Origin: Leucosporidium creatinivorum
Taxonomy: Eukaryota > Basidiomycota > Microbotryomycetes > Leucosporidiales > Leucosporidiaceae
NCBI GenBank assembly: GCA_001600635.1
Contig: BCKL01000014.1
Coordinates: forward strand, 662,855-726,854
Direction: 5' to 3'
Length of the DNA stretch: 64,000 nucleotides
Both the position numbers and the translations under genes were made by a program. This document shows, in pieces, positions 43,554 to 54,563 of this stretch. Within the stretch, counting starts at the first letter, position 1. Each line of letters starts with the position of its first letter. The notes beneath the pieces are model-generated. The model was not told the origin of the DNA. It was given only the letters and a program-made list of their open reading frames with translations, and made no database searches.

Positions 43554-44529
43554 GTACCGATGTAAGAGTCGTCCGAATAAGTTAACGACCTGTAGCAAGA
43601 GCGAAAACCTCGTCAGCTACAGCTCTTCTGAGCGGAAAGTGCGCCGGATGTTGAGAACGCTGGGTCCCCTCACCTGTGGTCGATAGCGCTCGAGCTAGAA
43701 GGCTGCAGGACGTCAAGTTGCGAGCAGCAGGGTCAGCTCGGAGTGCTCTACCATCGTACAGACATCTCCTTCGTGCTGTCCACTTACGCTTGAGGTCTAG
43801 AAACAGAGAGCGGATCCGGTCAAGCTCGCCCGGCCAAGCACGCGTTTGGAGGGAGCTGTAGGAGTACAGACTCAGCTGTGTATAAGAGCAGAGCCGCCTG
43901 TAGTAAACTCACCTGTCCTAGCCTTGTCCGTGGGCAGCAGAGAGCAGCAGAGATGCCAGCGAGAAGCGAGAGGGAAAGAGAGGATGGGGGAGACGCGTGC
44001 TTTGGCCTGGAAGTCGAGAACGACGAGCAACAAGGGTGCAAGTGGGTAGAGCAAAGCAGCCGAGTCCGCCGGGTCCTTGAAGGGCTGTCCTGAGCTGTAG
44101 CAGAGTACGACAGCGATGAGGCAAGAGGCAGAGAGCAGCTGCCCCTCCCCTCCCCCCCTTCTTCTGGGGCTCAGCCGATGAGCGAATGGACAGCTGCGAA
44201 GCCTCACGCGAGGCGGCCCTGGCCTACAGAACATCTTGACGTCCTGCTCTCTCTTCATCGAGTGTTGAACATGCTTGGGCAGTAACAAGAAGTAACGAAA
44301 GCAAAGAAGCGCAGAAGCAAGAGCCGAAGGTTCACAAACCACCTCGGTAGGCGAGCAGCGGCTGGGGGGTTTCAAAAGTGACGCGCCTACGCCTCTGCCC
44401 AGCCCTTCGCCATGCCTGTAGATCCACCGCGTGTTGAACGTACAAGATTACAAGCGCAACACTGAAGCGCTCGTTGCAAATCGTTACGAAGCTCCTCAAG
44501 CTCATCCTCCGCCGCCGAGCAGGACCGAG
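43554..44529. other. leader exons of the glycosyltransferase and 3' flank of NSE4
   Basis: On the minus strand at least two introns of a 5' leader can be seen. One ends in TTGCTACAG just before GTCGTTAAC; another runs from GTAAGT near 43792 to CTGCAG near 43705. No coding exon that joins in frame was found. The right half (43900-44529) holds no gene. Confidence 0.5.
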
Positions 44530-46128
44530 TCACCACTTGTGCGCCCTCTTCTCGCCGTGCGCCGTCTGCTTGATGGATTCACGATGCGGGATGACGGACT
44601 CGGTGATGTCGTAGGCGTCGATGGCGTCCTGGAGGAAGGGAAGCGAAGGAGAGGGATCAGCTTCGGCGATGAAGGAGAGGGTAAGCAAGACGAGTGAGCC
44701 TACCTGCCAGAGCTTCTGCGTCACTTCAAACACGAGCTGAGTCTTGGCGTTCTTGCCCGAGTCTCCTTCTTCGGGAGGATCGACGCTGTCTGTGGGTGGG
44801 GGATGCGGAGAGTCAGCTTTCCTGCTCGGCGCTGCTGCTCCGTCCCCTCGAAAGCCATCACTCACAAACGATCACATCCTTGTAGTACTCCGAGTCGGGA
44901 TTGTCTTCCGTCTCGATGGCCACCTTGTTCTCGCGCACGAGGAAGGAGAGGTAGAAGACGTTCTCGACGGTTTGAGCGAACGAGCGAGGGTTGACCACGA
45001 AGCGGAGGTACGGGACACCTGCGTTGCCGCTCTCGTCGAGAATAGTGGCAATCTGCGAGTGAGATGTCGGAGGTGTCAGCGTGCCCTTGTAGAGAAAGGA
45101 GAGCCCAGGCGAAGAGGGACCAACCTCCTTGACCATTCGGCCCGTCTCGTTCTTGTTCTTCTCGACGTCTCCGGCAGTGAGCTGTAGGGAGATAAGTTAG
45201 CGGTGTTCCGGTGTAGAGATATGCAGACCACGCACCTCCTCTGGTCGTACACGCTGGCTCTCGTCGACCCTCTGCCTCTTGGCCACCTGCCTCGCCTTCT
45301 TCTCCTTGATCTCGAGGTCCAGGGGGCCGAACCTGTAATCAAGTCAAGTCAGCGGTGCAGCGTAAGAGCGTCGGAATCGCCGAACGCACATACAGTCCAT
45401 AGTAGCCGGCCTCCTACTCTCGCCCGAGAGGATCCTGCCTACCCTCCCCCACTTCAACCCCGAAGCATCCCCCTCATCCTCGTCTTCATCCTCCTCCTCA
45501 TCCTCGCCGGCTCTCCTCTTTCCCTTGCCCTTCTTCTGCCCCTGCCCGCCCAATCTCCCTCCCATGAAGAGGACGAGCTTGTTGAGAAACTCGACCGTGT
45601 CGAAAGCGTTGGCGTCGAGCTTGAGTTGACGGGCTTTGAGGGCTCCTGCTCCCGAGGCGGCGACGAGAATCTTGGAATCGAGGATGGCTTCGGCGGGGGC
45701 TTTGACTGTGGTTGGGTGCAGAGAGGGGAGGGGGAATCAGCTCGGCGAACGCGTCGCAACGAGAGGGTCAAGGCGTACCATCTTTGAAGAGCAAGTTGGC
45801 GCGAGCTACAGTCTTTGAGATGTCGTCTGGGGTGACATCGTTGATGTTGTCCCTCTCGTCTGTAGTGGAGCAGTGTTAGCTTATGCTTTCACTGCTACAT
45901 ACAGCAGAGACGCGACTGACCCTCTGCCCTCTGTCCCAAGTCTCGCAATTCAGTCCTAGTGATCCTAGTCTTTTGAATCTTTTGTTCGTCCGTCATGGGC
46001 TTCTCCTCCTCTTGCTGGTCGTCGTCCATGTGGTCCTGCTCATTTACAGCTTCGTCGTCGCGGTCCATTTGAGATTGGAAGAGCGCGTCGTCGTCTGCAG
46101 GATCCTCTTGAGCTCGTGAGCGTGACAT
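44530..46128 (-). CDS. NSE4: Smc5-Smc6 complex kleisin Nse4
   Basis: Eight or nine exons encode Nse4, the kleisin that bridges the Smc5 and Smc6 heads in the nuclear DNA-repair complex. The N-terminus is acidic (MSRSRAQEDPADDDALFQSQ), then KTRITRTELRDLGQRAEG and ISKTVARANLLFKD-VKAPAEA. These precede the hallmark ILDSKILVAASGAGALKARQ and LDANAFDTVEFLNKLVLFMG. An acidic low-complexity loop (AGEDEEEDEDEDEGDASG) follows. The C-terminal winged helix reads VPYLRFVVNPRSFAQTVENV, FYLSFLVRENKVAIE and AYDITESVIPHRE, ending GEKRAHKW. The start at 46128 is the only ATG of the first exon. It shares a 190-base divergent promoter with the mitochondrial kinase gene at 46320. Confidence 0.88.
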
Positions 46129-46319
46129 GGTGGTGTGCGGTCGAGCTGTAGCTGTAGGCTGATAGAGCTGCAAACAAACGAGAAGGCGCGAGTCGAGTCG
46201 AGTACTGAGAGCAGGAAATGGCAAGGAGGTCAAGGGCCCATCAAAGTCGCGACTCCCTTCAGGTTGTCCTCCTGAGCTGCTCGACTACATTTCTCCTTCT
46301 CGGCTTGACTTGACTAGCG
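46129..46319. promoter_or_regulatory. short divergent promoter of NSE4 and the ADCK1-type kinase
   Basis: 190 bases between the two start codons. It contains the word GAGCTGTAGCTGTAG near 46144-46158, one of many copies of this motif in spacers of the window. Confidence 0.5.
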
Positions 46320-49189
46320 ATGATGTTGGGGATCTGCCCAAGGTGGGCCCTCTACTCGGCAACACGAGCCTGCTCCCCTACAGCAACAGGTCAGTCTCAA
46401 CTCGCTTCTCGCCTCCTTCTCCCGTGCTCGGCGGGACAGCATCGGCGTCCATCTTGAGCGGTGGAGGGAGATAGTCCATCTACAAGGACTCGGGTGCTGC
46501 TATAAGGCCGGCTAAAGACCTACAGCCAGGCTCGGAACGGGCAACAGGCAAGGCCGGAGGCAGTCGTGACGCCCCGAGGGGAGCAGTATTCAGCTACAGC
46601 AGCGCTTGGGAGGGCGGAGGAGGTGTTTCAAGCTTCTGCGGCCATGCCTCTGTGCTCTGCCGCTGGCTGTAGAGAGCTACAGCCGGAGCGCTTAACCACC
46701 TCGATCTCGCTCTTCTGCGCCGACGGCTGACCTCCTTTCCTTCTCCCTCCTACAGCACCAGCCTTCTCCCGTCCATCCACTCCCTTCAGACCACAACTAA
46801 TCAACTACAGATCAACACCATCACTGCTCAGCCTCATTCGACCCTTCTCCTTCCGCCCTTCGCAACCTCGCCTCTCGGCTACCCCTTCGCCTGCTCCCGC
46901 CGCCCCTTCCCCTGGACCCATCATCAGCCGCGCAACTCGCAATGACTACCGCAAGCAACTCCTCCGCGTGCAGCATGAGCTCGCCCTTCTGCGCCGTCGC
47001 CTTCCTCCCCTCCCGAAACCCTCCAAGCGGAACTTCGCCCTCTCCCTCCTCATCCTCGCTACTGGTCTCGTCCTCCTCTACAAGTTCGTCTCGCCGTTCC
47101 GACGACTAGTCATCGCCGGCGAACGATGCAGCCGCGTTGGCTATGCCGTCTTCAGGTGCATCGTCGATTACAAGATCCTGTTCCGCGGGAGCTGGGATGC
47201 GACGCCCGTGGGAAAGGCTGCAAGGCATGAAGCGTACGAGAGCTGCCATCGCAAGTGCGCTATACGCATTCGCGAGGTTCTCCGTACCAACGGTGGCATC
47301 TACATCAAGGTGAGCCGGACGATTTTGCTCTCCTCGTCTCGGCTCTCGCTGACCTGCCCTGCCTCGACAGCTCGGCCAACATCTCTCCTCCGTCCAGCTC
47401 ATCCCCCTTCCCTGGTCTCAAGAGATGCGCCCCCTCCAAGATCAATGTCAACCGACCCCGCTCGCCGAACTGCAAGCTCTGTTCCTCTCGGACGTCGGCG
47501 CTCCCCTTTCGACCTTCTTCTCCTCGTTCGGTCCGGCGCCTATTGGTGTCGCTAGTTTGGCGCAGGTTCATCGTGCTACTCTGAGGGAGACCGGCCAGCA
47601 GGTCGCCGTCAAGGTCATGCATCCCGATTTGGAGTGAGTGGGCGAGGAGCTGAAGCGAGGGAGATGAGGCTGACTCGTCTCTGCGCCGATAGGGAATTCT
47701 GCGAGGTCGACATGAAGACCACTACTCTCATGTTGAAGGTCGTCAAGAGCGTATTCCCTTCCTTCGAGTTCACTTGGCTCGTGAGTCTTGGTCGCCGGAC
47801 CTCGTCGGCGAGATTGAAGCTGACAAGCCTTCTTCAATCATTCACAGGGAGAAGAGATGGAGGAGAACCTTCCTCTCGAGATGGACTTCCGTCACGAGGC
47901 CGCCAACGCAGCTCGCTGCGCCGCCGACTTTGCTTCGCTGAAGACTACCACCCTCGTCGTCCCGAAGGTCATCTGGGCCAGGAAGCGCGCTATGGTCATG
48001 GAGTGTGCGTGTCTTCTTTGACTTCATCCTTCTTCCTCACTGACCCATCTCCACCAGTCATCGAAGGCGCCCGCATCGACGACCTCCGCTACCTCGCCGA
48101 GCATCAGATCGACCGCAACCAGGTCTCCAAGCAGCTGCAGCACATCTTTTCGCGCATGATCTACGTCACTGGATTCTTCCACGCCGACCCGCATGGCGGC
48201 AATCTCCTCATTCGTCCTTCGCAGCCTGGATCGAGGAGCCCTTACAACTTTGAGATCGTGCTGCTGGATCATGGTGCGCTTTGCCTACTCTTCGTGCTCG
48301 TAATCTCGCTGATCATTCCACGACTACAGGCCTCTACTTCGACATGGCCCCCGACCTCCGAGTCAACTACGCTAAGCTCTGGCTCTCGCTCATCTCCCCC
48401 TCCTCCGAAGCCGTCGAAGCCGACCGCCGCAAGTACGCCTACCTCGTCGGCAACATTGACGATTCCCTCTACCCCATCTTCCAAGCGGCTATCACCGGCC
48501 GAGCGGCACTGGACGACCCGTATGCTTCGGTGCAGGCGGATGGAGCCGAGGCGGAGAAGGCCAAGTTGCCGGAGAAGAGGGGGAGCGTGCTCGAGCTGGG
48601 AGAGCACACGGAACAGGAGCAGAGACGGATGAGGCATGCGATTGTGCAGACCGAGGGTTTGATGCTGAGCCTGTTTGATCTTCTGCGACGAGTGCCCAGG
48701 AGGCTACTGATGGTGCTCAAGGTCAAGTGAGTCGCAGTCTCGCTTTTCAGTATTTTTCTCTTCGCTGACGGACTCCTTCCCACTCCTACAGCGATCTTGC
48801 TCGGTGAGCTCTCGCCCCTCGGTTCACATCTCGGCGCTCTTCGCTGACCCTGCTACTTCCTTCACAGCGCCCTCGACAACTCCCTCCACACCACCCACGG
48901 TCCATCCCGCATCTTCCTCATCGTCGCGCACTACTGCAACCTGTCCATCTACATCTCGGACCTCGCCTCCCTCTCCCACACCTACCGCACTTCCGGCCTC
49001 TCCTTCTGCCTCGTCCGCCAGTCGTTCTCGGTGTGGTGGAGGTTCGAGCTTTGGAATGTGAGCTTGGGAGCAGCTGCCGCTTGGGCGGATGTTACCGCCA
49101 AAGTGATGAAGTGGAGGCTTTGGGCTCGGGGGATGAGGAAGGAAGGATGGAAGCGGGCATGGGAGGAGCAGGCGGGGCTGGCGCTGTGA
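46320..49189 (+). CDS. MCP2: mitochondrial ABC1/UbiB atypical kinase, ADCK1/Mcp2 type
   Basis: Exon 1 (46320-46389, MMLGICPRWALYSATRACSP) joins exon 2 (46756-47309) in frame, giving an Arg/Ser-rich mitochondrial presequence. A transmembrane segment follows (FALSLLILATGLVLLYKF). UbiB-family motifs in order: GGIYIKLGQHLSSVQ (KxGQ), PIGVASLAQVHRATL (Ala-rich loop), QVAVKVMHPDLE (Lys), LPLEMDFRHEAANAAR (ExD), FFHADPHGGNLLI (catalytic loop) and VLLDHGLYF (metal-binding Asp). NYAKLWLSLISPSSEAVEA points to the ADCK1/Mcp2 branch, which affects lipid and coenzyme Q homeostasis in the inner membrane. The first exon and its 366-base intron are inferred from phase and targeting character; the rest is firm. 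The end is EEQAGLAL at 49189. Confidence 0.85.
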
Positions 49190-49656
49190 TATGTAGCAGG
49201 TTGTGGGAGGGCTTAGAGGTGTAATCGATGTCTGTAGAATATTGTCGGTCGGTCGACCTCGGCGAGTGACAGCAGCGTCTCGGTCGAGCTGAGTGAAGCG
49301 AAGGGGGACGTTCGCAGCAGCTCGAGGATACCTGCGCGCTAAGTGTTGCTCTCACCGTGTCCCTCCAGCAATCTAGCTACACTTGCAAGGGACTGTAAAC
49401 GCCCTTGATCGACTTGGACGTCGCGAAAGTCGCCTCGCATCTTGAACTCCGTTCACTCGCTGCCTCCCAACTCGACTCTCACTTTTCGCTGCAGCTCAGG
49501 TCCCCTACAGGCTACCAAGGTACGCTACATCCACGCCCTGCTCAGCCCTCGCCACTGCTCGAGAAAAAGAGCCGTCGCGCTTCCATCCAGCTCTTGCGAC
49601 CCAAGCTGACCCGTCTCCGCTACAGAGAACAGCAGTAGCTGCTATCGACCTACAAC
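49190..49656. other. intergenic region
   Basis: Spacer between two plus-strand genes; C/T-rich toward 49656. No gene, RNA or repeat was recognised. Confidence 0.5.
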
Positions 49657-52485
49657 ATGGCGGGCTCGCATGATCGCCCTTCCACCCCTCGCTCCTCGCT
49701 GCCTCAGAAGCCCAAGACGTCCTCTCATCAACAAGGCTCGCTTCGCAAGACGGTACACCGCAAGCGTAGCGCCTCGCCAGCCGCCAGCGGATCAGAAGCA
49801 GCTTCAACTGCAGCCTCGGACGCTGGATCGACATCCTCGTCGTCAAAGAAGGCGAAACACGAGCGGCCTTCGAAGCCTTCGACCCCCGGCGGACCACCTT
49901 CGCTGCTCTCGCGGGCGCTCAACGGAGCAAAAGAAGCAGCAGATACCGCAATTTCAGCTGCTACCAGCACCCCTGGCGCCTCGACTTCGACCCCTCGCGC
50001 CCAGTTCGAGCAGCAAGAGGACTTTATCTCGTTCGACTTCGACGACGAGCCCAAAGCTTCGCCGAAGCCGAGGTTCACGCCGGGAGGAGGGCGAGGTGGC
50101 AGGGATACCGGAGCGAGTGGGAGCAAGCGCAAGCTAGACGAGTACGAGGAGAGGGACGCCGAGGGGTCACGGAGGATGCAGAAGCGCGAGCGGGAGAGGA
50201 GTACACCATGGTGCGAGGAGCCTGGAGTCGACTGGTCAAAGTGCAACAGCGCTATCGACATGTGAGTTGGTCGAGGAGTTCCTGTGCCCGTGGGAGCCGA
50301 GCACCGAGCTGACCTCTTCTCGCCTCTCTCAGGGTCAACCGCGAGGCCTTCGCCTTCATCCACTACATCTCGCCTACGCCAGTGGAGCACGAGCTACGAC
50401 TCTGGACCATCGAGCTCATCCGACGAACGATCCAGAAGCGGTGGAGCGACGCCGATGTTCAGTGCTTCGGTTCGGTCGGGACAGGGCTCTACCTGCCAGG
50501 AGGGTGAGCTGATGGACGTCGAGCCACTCCTCGACCTGTTCACTAAGCAAATCTACCCACAGTGATATCGACCTCGTCGTCCTGTGTCCGACGATGCCCT
50601 CGCCGCCGCTCAAGCCCTCCTCCTCGCTCCTCCACCGCCTCGCTTCCCTCCTCCTCACCTCCTCCCTCGCCGAACCCTCTTCCCTCGTTGTCATCGCCAA
50701 AGCTCGCGTACCCATCGTCAAGTTCGTCACTCGCTACGGAGGCTTCTCGGTCGATCTAAGCGTCAATCAGAAGAATGGAGTTGACGCTGCTGTTCGCGTT
50801 CGAGGGATGCTCGAGGAGTTTGCCTTCCGAGATGAGGCTTACGTCGAGCCGGGAGCCGAGAAGAAGAAGTCGAAGAAGGGCAAGGGCAAGGAGGTCGCTT
50901 CGCCGCCGGTCGGCCAGGAGGACATCAACCTCGTCGATCAAGGAGTCGCCAGGAGCTTGGTCATGCTCGTCAAGGCTTTCCTCAACCAGCGTGGCATGAA
51001 CGAGGTTTTCACTGGTGGACTCGGCAGCTACTCCATCATCTGCCTCGTCATCTCCTTCCTCCAAGTGAGCTTCTCTCTCTGCCCGATCCGCGGCTCTCGC
51101 TCACCCTCCCTCCACTCCCGCAGCTTCATCCCAAGATCCAGACGGGCGAGATTAACCCTCACTACAACATCGGTCTTCTCTTCGTCGAGTTCCTCGAGTA
51201 CTACGGCAAGCACTTCAACTTTGACGAGGCCGGCATTACCCTTCGCGGTCGAGGCGGATACTTCAACAAGCACGACAAGGGATGGTGGCGCGCCAACCAG
51301 CCGTATCTGCTCAGTATCGAGGACCCGAACGACCCGAGTACGCTCTCTCGTCTCCCCGCTCGCTCGACTCTCAGCTCTGACTCTCATTCGCTGTTCGCAG
51401 GCAACGACGTCTCGGGCGGCTCGCACAACATCATTCGTGTCCGTCAAACCCTCTCCGGCGCCTACGACGTCCTCGCCGCTACCCTCTCGCACCGCGTCTC
51501 CCACTTCGACGCCCTCCACAACTCGGCCAGCCTTCCTCTCAACGGCTCGTTCCTCCCCAATGCCGACGTCGACGCTCCCACACCTCTCTGCCAATCCGTC
51601 CTCGGCGCAGTCATCGGCATGTCTCGCTCGGGGATCCGCTCTCGCGAGGAGAACGTCCGCCTCTACGACGAGGGCGTGCTGCAGTCGCTGTTGGAGCAGA
51701 GCGGGGCCGGCGGCGAGATCGGCGGAACGAGCAAGAAGGCTCTCAAGAAGCTGAGGAAGGAAGAACGGGAGAAGAAGAAGCGGGACAAGACGGTCGCGCG
51801 GTTGGAGATGAGGCAGGAGGAGCGCGAGGCCAAGCAGGAGCGGCGGGAGAGGAAGAAGAGGGACCTGGAGGCGAGCCTCGCGCCCAAGGCCGGAGGAACG
51901 TCAACATCGACCAGCGCAGCAGCATCGACGACAGGCGAGGACGACGACCCCGGCTTCATCATCGACGTCGTCGGCGAGACGCCTTCCGGCGACCCAGTCG
52001 CTCGCAAGCTCTTCCCCGCCGCCTCTTCCGCCGCCGATGACCTCGCCGACGAAGAGGAGTCCCGCTACGCCATCGCCTCTCCAGCACCCTCCACCTCCGC
52101 CTCAGCAGCCTACAAATCTCGCAACGCCGTCTCGGACGCCGTCGCCAAAGCCAAGGCCCTCGAGCCCATCTTCGTCCACGGTTCCGACTCAGACTACTCG
52201 AGCGACGAAGGCGATCACGACGACGAAGATGTATGGATCGGCGGCGCGGCCGGGGATCTGTTGAACGGCCCCAAGGCGACTTCGAAGGAGCCGGTGCAGA
52301 AGAAGCAGAAGCAGGTCATCATGCTGGAGTCGTCGTCGAGCGAAGGGAGCGATGAGGAGGAGGTTATCAGCTACCTGGTACCGCCGAAGGCCAAGGGAGG
52401 GGAGACCGGTGCAAAGCGGCAGGCGAAGGCAGCCTACTGGGCGGCGAAGGGCAAGGTCGAGCCCGAGGGGGAGTGGGACTCGTAA
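49657..52485 (+). CDS. TRF4: non-canonical poly(A) polymerase Trf4/Cid14 (TRAMP complex)
   Basis: Six or so exons encode a nuclear DNA-polymerase-beta-like nucleotidyltransferase that adds short poly(A) tails to aberrant RNAs for exosome decay. The N-terminal 200 residues are low complexity, ending PWCEEPGVDWSKCNSAI. The catalytic core shows VNREAFAFIHYISPTPVEHE and FGSVGTGLYLPGGDIDLVVL (GS motif with the two metal-binding Asp of DID). RYGGFSVDLSVNQKNGVDAA holds the third Asp. The poly(A) polymerase-associated region reads LVMLVKAFLNQRGMNEVFTG, LGSYSIICLVISFLQ and the nucleotide-recognition motif block ending SIEDPNDPSNDVSGGSHN. The C-terminus is a long Lys/Glu/Arg coiled region and an acidic tail ending EPEGEWDS. 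Start and stop are clear. Confidence 0.9.
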
Positions 52486-52836
52486 TCTTGCTAGAAGCTG
52501 TCAAGACCTCCGCTACACTTGATTGTGATTGTGAACGGCAAGCGTTAGCGACAGGTGAGGAGGGCTTGCTGCTCGCCAGTTTGACCCTTCGCACGCAGTC
52601 GCCGAGAGAGCTTCGTTCTTCAGTAAGAGCCTGCAGGGCGAACAGTGTAGGTTGAACGCCGATTGAAACTACTGTACAACCCTCTGCTACTTGAAGCCCG
52701 CCGCAAGCTACGCCCCTTTCTTCGCCGGCCAAGTCGCTCGAGGCCCTCCCACGTCTGTTGCCTCCGCCCGCATCTTTCGCTTTGCTCGCTCTCGTCTCGA
52801 TTCGCCGCTCTCAGCTCCAGCAGGCTCGCGTACAGG
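52486..52836. other. intergenic region
   Basis: 350 bases between two plus-strand genes, C/T-rich before 52837. No feature was recognised. Confidence 0.5.
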
Positions 52837-54157
52837 ATGGAAGCTCAGCAACAGCCTACAGCTCATGGCAAGCGCTCCGGTGCAGCGAGGAGGAAGCTCA
52901 AGAAGGAGAGGCAGGCGATGCTCGACGCTCAATTCGCTGGGCTCGAAATTGACCCGATGAAAGGATGGAAGCTGCCGCCAGAGCTCGTTCACCACATGAT
53001 GCACCACTTCGTTTCTCCTCCCTCCGGCTGGGACAGTCAAGAAGGTGGAGCACATCGCGCCTTCCTTTCCACCTTGTCGCTCGTCTGTTCGCTCTGGAGG
53101 GAGGAAGCCCAGAAGCTGCCGTGGAAGTTGGCGGTCCTCAACTTAGATAAAGACGTCGAAAGCTACCTATCAGGCGGCCCGAAGATGCACTCCACCGAGA
53201 TTCTCAGCATCGGAGGTCGTGAGGACGAAAGCCGCCCGCCCGACAGCGCTGAACTCGTGCACCGGGTGCTCGCCTCGACTGCGGATCTCGTCGTACTCGT
53301 GCTCAACAAGGTCCAGCTCAACCCGACCGATTTGATGAAGCCGAATTTGGCGAGTGAGTCGCGGTTCCGCCTTGTGCTGCCCTTCGTACGCTAATCAAGC
53401 TGCTGGCTTGCGTGTGTTGCACATAGGCGTCTCGTCGACCTTCACAGTCGACCTCGGCCAATATACCCTCGCCTTGCTCTTCAGACTTCAGCACCTCGTC
53501 CTCCAAAATCTCACTTGGACCGAGCAGCGATTCCCCACCCACCTCCTCCTCCGCTTGCTTGAATCGACCACGTACAGTGTTCGACTCAAAGTACTCCCGC
53601 CTGAAGACCAGAGGCATCCCCCTCACCCCACCAACAGATCCTCCGTCCCTCACTTCCCTTCGGCTCCACACCCTCTTCACTCGCTTAACCTCTCCTGGAT
53701 GGACCCGTCGGCTTTAGTAGCGTTTGCTCCGTTCATCTCTCGACTTCAGCAACTCATACATCTTTCTCTCGACTTTACCAACCCGGAGCTCTTGGAGAGT
53801 TTTCCATCTCGCCTCACCATCCTCAGCATCAAACTTGGGTCGAGGCCTGACCTTTTGGCCAAGCATTTTGCGTTGAGCGGCGGATACCGCAGTCTTTTCA
53901 AGCTTAAAAAATGTGAGATCTTCGGGCGGGCGACAACTCCGGAGGCGCTCGACTTTGTGAAGAGGTGCCAAGAGCGCGGAATCGAAGTCGTGGTTCGGGA
54001 TGGACCGTCTGCGAGAACTATCATAGCTCGCACTACACTATCGCATTCAGATTTGCAACCCGTCACAGCTTTGCAGCAGCTTCAATCTTTCAGGAGGAGA
54101 GAAGGAGAACGAAGAGCGGGGTCGCGAAGTCCGAGAACGCGAATACGACCTCGATAA
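52837..54157 (+). CDS. F-box/LRR-like protein
   Basis: Two exons (52837-53353, 53427-54157) join in frame to 415 residues. A basic N-terminus (KRSGAARRKLKKERQ) is followed by an F-box-like start WKLPPELVHHMMHHFVSP and LSLVCSLWREEAQKLPWKL. Next comes a series of leucine-spaced segments resembling degenerate leucine-rich repeats: LVVLVLNKVQLNPTDL, LFRLQHLVLQNLTW, LHSLNLSWMDPSALVAF, LIHLSLDFTNPELL and LTILSIKLGS. This is the usual design of basidiomycete F-box/LRR proteins that recruit substrates to SCF ligases. The substrate is unknown. The start at the third codon cluster (MEAQQQPTAHGK) was preferred over upstream non-ATG extension. Confidence 0.72.
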
Positions 54158-54563
54158 AACCGCGCTGAGACGACATGGCGGTGTCAAAACCTAATAGCAG
54201 AGGAACATCTCACCAGAGACTCTTCGAGCTCGAACTGTACGCCTTCCGACCTGCTTTGAAGCTGAGAAAGTCGGTCCTTCGGCGCCGAGCGGAGGAGCTC
54301 CTTGCGCAGAGCTCACTGACGTGGCTAGCATTGGGTCAACAGAGCGAAATACCTCAATCGTTGGTTCATATCTAGAGGCCCCACCCCTAGCTACTCGCAT
54401 CCATGCCTTCCATGCCTGCTCCCGCCTCCGAGCCCATTCATACCCTCTTCTCTTTCTTCCCCTACAGCTCACGATAACAGGTTCGTCGTCATTCTTTTCA
54501 GCGCTCTTTACGCCTTCCTACAACTTCATCGCTCACGCTCAGTCTTTACTTAGGAACTACGAC
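54158..54563. other. intergenic region
   Basis: 400 bases without a supported gene between the F-box-like gene and the kinase-like locus. Confidence 0.5.
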
